From Bacillota bacterium (GTDB taxonomy: Bacteria; Bacillota; SHA-98; UBA4971), in the NCBI GenBank assembly GCA_014360195.1, contig JACIXY010000005.1:62681-126680 (forward strand): DNA of 64,000 bases, written 5' to 3'. Positions within the stretch are counted from its first letter, which is position 1, and each line of letters starts with the position of its first letter. Shown here piece after piece: positions 61,582 through 64,000 of this stretch. The notes under the pieces were generated by a model. It was not told the DNA's origin, made no database searches, and saw only the letters and a list, made by a program, of their open reading frames with translations. The position numbers and the translations under genes were made by a program.

Positions 61582-61908
61582 TTGGCTTACGAGGCCCTGA
61601 AGCAGTTGCAGGACGCCGAGGCACGTGCTGACGATATCATCAGGGAAGCTGAGGCGCGTGCCAGGTCCATCATCCAGGATGCCCGCGCTACCGCAAGGAT
61701 GGTCGTGGAAAATGCGGTGGCGGAGGCCGCTGCCGAGGCCGGAGCAAGCGCCAGGGCTCAAGAGGCCGAGGCCAGGGCGGCCGCAGCTGCCATCGCGGAG
61801 AGGGCAGCGGCCGAGTGCCGCGACCTGGCGAGCCAGGCGCGAGCCAGGATGGCGGAGGCGGTCGATCTTGTGGTGGGGAGGATCGTGACGGCAAGTGGCA
61901 ATCGCTAG
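61582..61908 (+). CDS. V/A-type ATPase peripheral-stalk subunit (H/G-like)
   Basis: 108 residues, one long Ala/Arg/Glu-rich helix (ADDIIREAEARARSIIQDARA) as in subunits H or G of archaeal-type ATPases, which form the peripheral stalk with subunit E. The upstream frame is open, but TTG 61582 follows GGGAGGT and gives the expected size. It overlaps the subunit I gene by 14 bases. Confidence 0.8.
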   Translation: MAYEALKQLQDAEARADDIIREAEARARSIIQDARATARMVVENAVAEAAAEAGASARAQEAEARAAAAAIAERAAAECRDLASQARARMAEAVDLVVGRIVTASGNR

Positions 61909-63895
61909 GATGAAGAAGGTCGTCTTGGTTGCGCCTGTTTCGGAGGCTTGCGGCATTGCCGAGACCCTGCAGGAACTCGGGCTTCTCGAGGTCGTGAAGG
62001 AGGACTCCTCTCCTGACGGCGCTGACTCCAGCCAAGGTGGCGACGCCCGCGCGATAGCGGCGCGGGATGAGCGCGCATACCAGTCCGGGGCAGCCCGCAG
62101 CTTCGACGACATTGAACAGTGCCTCGCGGAGCTTAAGTACTGCATAGAGTTCTTCGACAGGTTCGAGAGGGTCAAGAAGAACTTCATTCAGCAGTTTGCC
62201 GGTGGCAAAGTGCCGCTTTCGGAGTCCTCGTTCGAGGAGTACGGCAGGCTTTATGACGAGGGCCACCGGACCTATGAGCAATGCCGCAGGCTGGACGAGG
62301 AGCTTTCGAGGCTTCACAACGCGGAAATCCGCGTGCACTCCACCCTGAAGCAGCTTCAACCCTGGGCGTGGCTCGACGTGCCACTCGCAAGGATTTCAGA
62401 GAAGCGGGCGTATTGCCTCGTTCTGTGCGAGATCCCCGTGAGGGCTTTCGATGAGGTCGTAGAGCAGCTTGAGGAGGCGTGCTACGCTGTTCATGTCGAG
62501 CACGGCCCGGAGGGCAAGCGCACGGTGCCGGCGGCGATCGTGTGCCTTGCTGCGGACAGGCAGCACGCTCTCGACGTGCTGGCGGAGCACGGCATATCAC
62601 CCTCACAGTTGCCGGCGCTCGATGGTACGCCCGCCCAGGAGATTCGCGCATGCGGTGAAGAGCTATCCCGGATTACGGATGAAAGAGCGCGCATCCTGGG
62701 TGAAGTGAAACTCCTCCTCTCCGAGCGTGTCAAGATACTCTCGCTCTATGACAATCTGTCCCTCGAGCGCGAGAGACGGCTCCTCGAGCGCAGCTGTCCC
62801 GCGACCCGCACGGCGTTCGCGGTCGAGGGATGGGTGCGCGCGTCCGATTTGCCGACCCTGGAGAAGGCGCTCACATCGAGATTCGGGCTCGTCCACATTG
62901 AGTCGCGCGACCCGGTCGAAGGTGAAGTCCCGCCGGTGGCGCTCGAGAATCCGGGTCCGGTGACTCCGTTTGAGGCTGTCACGGAGATTTACAGCATGCC
63001 CCGGAACGGGTCGGTCGATCCCACGTTCGCACTGGCCCCGTTCTTCTTCATATTCTTCGGCATTGCTCTCGGAGACGTCGGGTACGGGATTGGGCTTACG
63101 GCCCTTTCGCTCCTGCTCCTGAAGAAAGTGAAGATGGCGGGTCTCGCGAAGAAACTCTTCACTCTTCTCGCCATGTGCGGAGTGTCCTCGGCGATCGTGG
63201 GAGCGCTGACCGGAGGCTGGCTGGGCAATCTCGTCAGGATCCCACCGCTCTGGTTCAACCCCATGGATAACCCCATGCTCATGCTGGGGGTGTCGTTCGC
63301 CCTGGGCGTCATCCACATCTATGTGGGTCTCGGGATCAAGTTCTGCTCCAATGTCAAGCAGGGGAAACTCCTTGACGCCATCTTCGATCAGGGGTTTTGG
63401 TATGTGTTCCTCACGGGTCTCCTTCTGCTTCTCGGAGGCTCCGGCCTGAAGAATGGAGGGCTTGCCGCGGCGGGCCAGTGGACCGCTATCGCCGGGGCTG
63501 CGGGACTCATCCTTACCCAGGGACGTGCGCACAGGAACCCCATCAAATGCCTGGGATCAGGGATTCTCAGCCTGTACGGGGTTACGGGGTACCTTAGCGA
63601 TGTGCTGTCCTATTCGAGGCTTCTGGCCCTCGGGCTCGCATCGTCGGTGATCGCAGTTGTCATTGATGACATGGCCCTGCGCATGCTCGGTATACCGTTT
63701 GTCGGCTGGATTCCGATGGTCCTGCTTCTTGCCATAGGGCACGGATTCAACCTCGCGATAAACGTCGTCGGCTCGTACGTGCACTCAAGCAGGCTGCAAT
63801 ACGTGGAGTTCTTCAGCAAGTTCTTCGAAGGAGGCGGGCGGAGGTTCCTGCCGTTTAGAAAGACGACGAGGTACATCGAAGTCATGGAGAACTAG
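61895..63895 (+). CDS. V/A-type ATPase subunit I (a-subunit)
   Basis: The membrane stator subunit of the rotary V/A-ATPase, providing the ion half-channels. 666 residues. A soluble N-terminal half with coiled coils (about 1-345) is followed by seven or eight membrane helices. The conserved LSYSRLLALGLASS in the second half carries the essential Arg. Helix PFFFIFFGIALGDVGYG opens the membrane part. GTG 61895 is used, and ATG six codons later is possible. The remaining subunits (K, E, C, F, A, B, D) should follow the window; the last 105 bases contain no start of them. Confidence 0.93.
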   Translation: MAIARMKKVVLVAPVSEACGIAETLQELGLLEVVKEDSSPDGADSSQGGDARAIAARDERAYQSGAARSFDDIEQCLAELKYCIEFFDRFERVKKNFIQQFAGGKVPLSESSFEEYGRLYDEGHRTYEQCRRLDEELSRLHNAEIRVHSTLKQLQPWAWLDVPLARISEKRAYCLVLCEIPVRAFDEVVEQLEEACYAVHVEHGPEGKRTVPAAIVCLAADRQHALDVLAEHGISPSQLPALDGTPAQEIRACGEELSRITDERARILGEVKLLLSERVKILSLYDNLSLERERRLLERSCPATRTAFAVEGWVRASDLPTLEKALTSRFGLVHIESRDPVEGEVPPVALENPGPVTPFEAVTEIYSMPRNGSVDPTFALAPFFFIFFGIALGDVGYGIGLTALSLLLLKKVKMAGLAKKLFTLLAMCGVSSAIVGALTGGWLGNLVRIPPLWFNPMDNPMLMLGVSFALGVIHIYVGLGIKFCSNVKQGKLLDAIFDQGFWYVFLTGLLLLLGGSGLKNGGLAAAGQWTAIAGAAGLILTQGRAHRNPIKCLGSGILSLYGVTGYLSDVLSYSRLLALGLASSVIAVVIDDMALRMLGIPFVGWIPMVLLLAIGHGFNLAINVVGSYVHSSRLQYVEFFSKFFEGGGRRFLPFRKTTRYIEVMEN

Positions 63896-64000
63896 GGTGT
63901 AATGTCAAGAGGGTCTAGAGAGGAATTTTCTGGGGCATATTTGGGTATCGGGTAATAGGATGCCCGGGCGGTTGCGAGGTCAGATTGTGCAATCGCCGGT

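Overview
The window reads as a GC-rich chromosome segment of an anaerobic, spore-forming member of the Bacillota. SpoIIE, a DacF-type carboxypeptidase and a signal-less LysM/BsuPI protein point to sporulation. A B12-dependent (class II) ribonucleotide reductase, a tungsten aldehyde:ferredoxin oxidoreductase cluster and a V/A-type ATPase point to anaerobic life. GTG and TTG starts behind strong Shine-Dalgarno sites are common. No tRNA, rRNA or CRISPR array was seen, and I cannot name the species. A MacB-type permease and a probable outer-membrane-like beta-barrel protein raise the possibility of a diderm cell envelope.

Layout. 1-9.4 kb: MacB-family permease end, spoIIE, tilS, ftsH, urocanate hydratase. 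9.5-13.3 kb: chemoreceptor (minus) and a membrane diguanylate cyclase around an operator-rich spacer. 13.3-17.6 kb: aldehyde oxidoreductase cluster (ferredoxin, W-enzyme, MoaD-like, FAD protein). 17.8-19.1 kb: NifU-like and LysM proteins (minus). 19.7-25.8 kb: exported AMMECR1 protein and a giant alpha-2-macroglobulin fused to VanW. 25.9-28.8 kb: two MATE exporters. 29.0-32.6 kb: a promoter, a c-di-AMP (ydaO/yuaA) riboswitch and a terminator, then an opine-dehydrogenase-family gene coupled to a B12-binding mutase-like gene. 32.8-37.0 kb: MNT/HEPN pair and nrdJ behind paired DnaA and NrdR boxes. 37.4-44.9 kb: amidohydrolase, vapBC, gnd, zwf, cyclase, deaminase. 45.0-47.4 kb: MarR regulator, an ArsM-ArsN2 fusion, YbjQ protein. 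47.5-50.4 kb: lipoprotein, nucleotidyltransferase pair and gene remnants (DrsE_2 family, LarA family). 50.5-57.3 kb: ABC-F ATPase, then a three-gene minus-strand surface-assembly-like cluster. 57.5-63.9 kb: dipeptide epimerase, DacF, thioredoxin reductase and the first V/A-ATPase genes.

The clearest unexplained structure is a dispersed palindromic repeat. Three intact copies are exactly 124 bp, with TAAGTGAGGG-type inverted ends and an inner GGTTGCCGGTG/CACCGGCAACC stem. Seven partial or variant copies occur. Nine of the ten lie just downstream of a gene in the same orientation as that gene, and in four the element supplies the stop codon. The loop carries interchangeable hairpins. The best candidates for undescribed biology are this element, the c-di-AMP-riboswitch-linked opine dehydrogenase/B12 operon, the barrel/chaperone-like/subunit-like cluster, and the A2M-VanW and ArsM-ArsN2 fusions.
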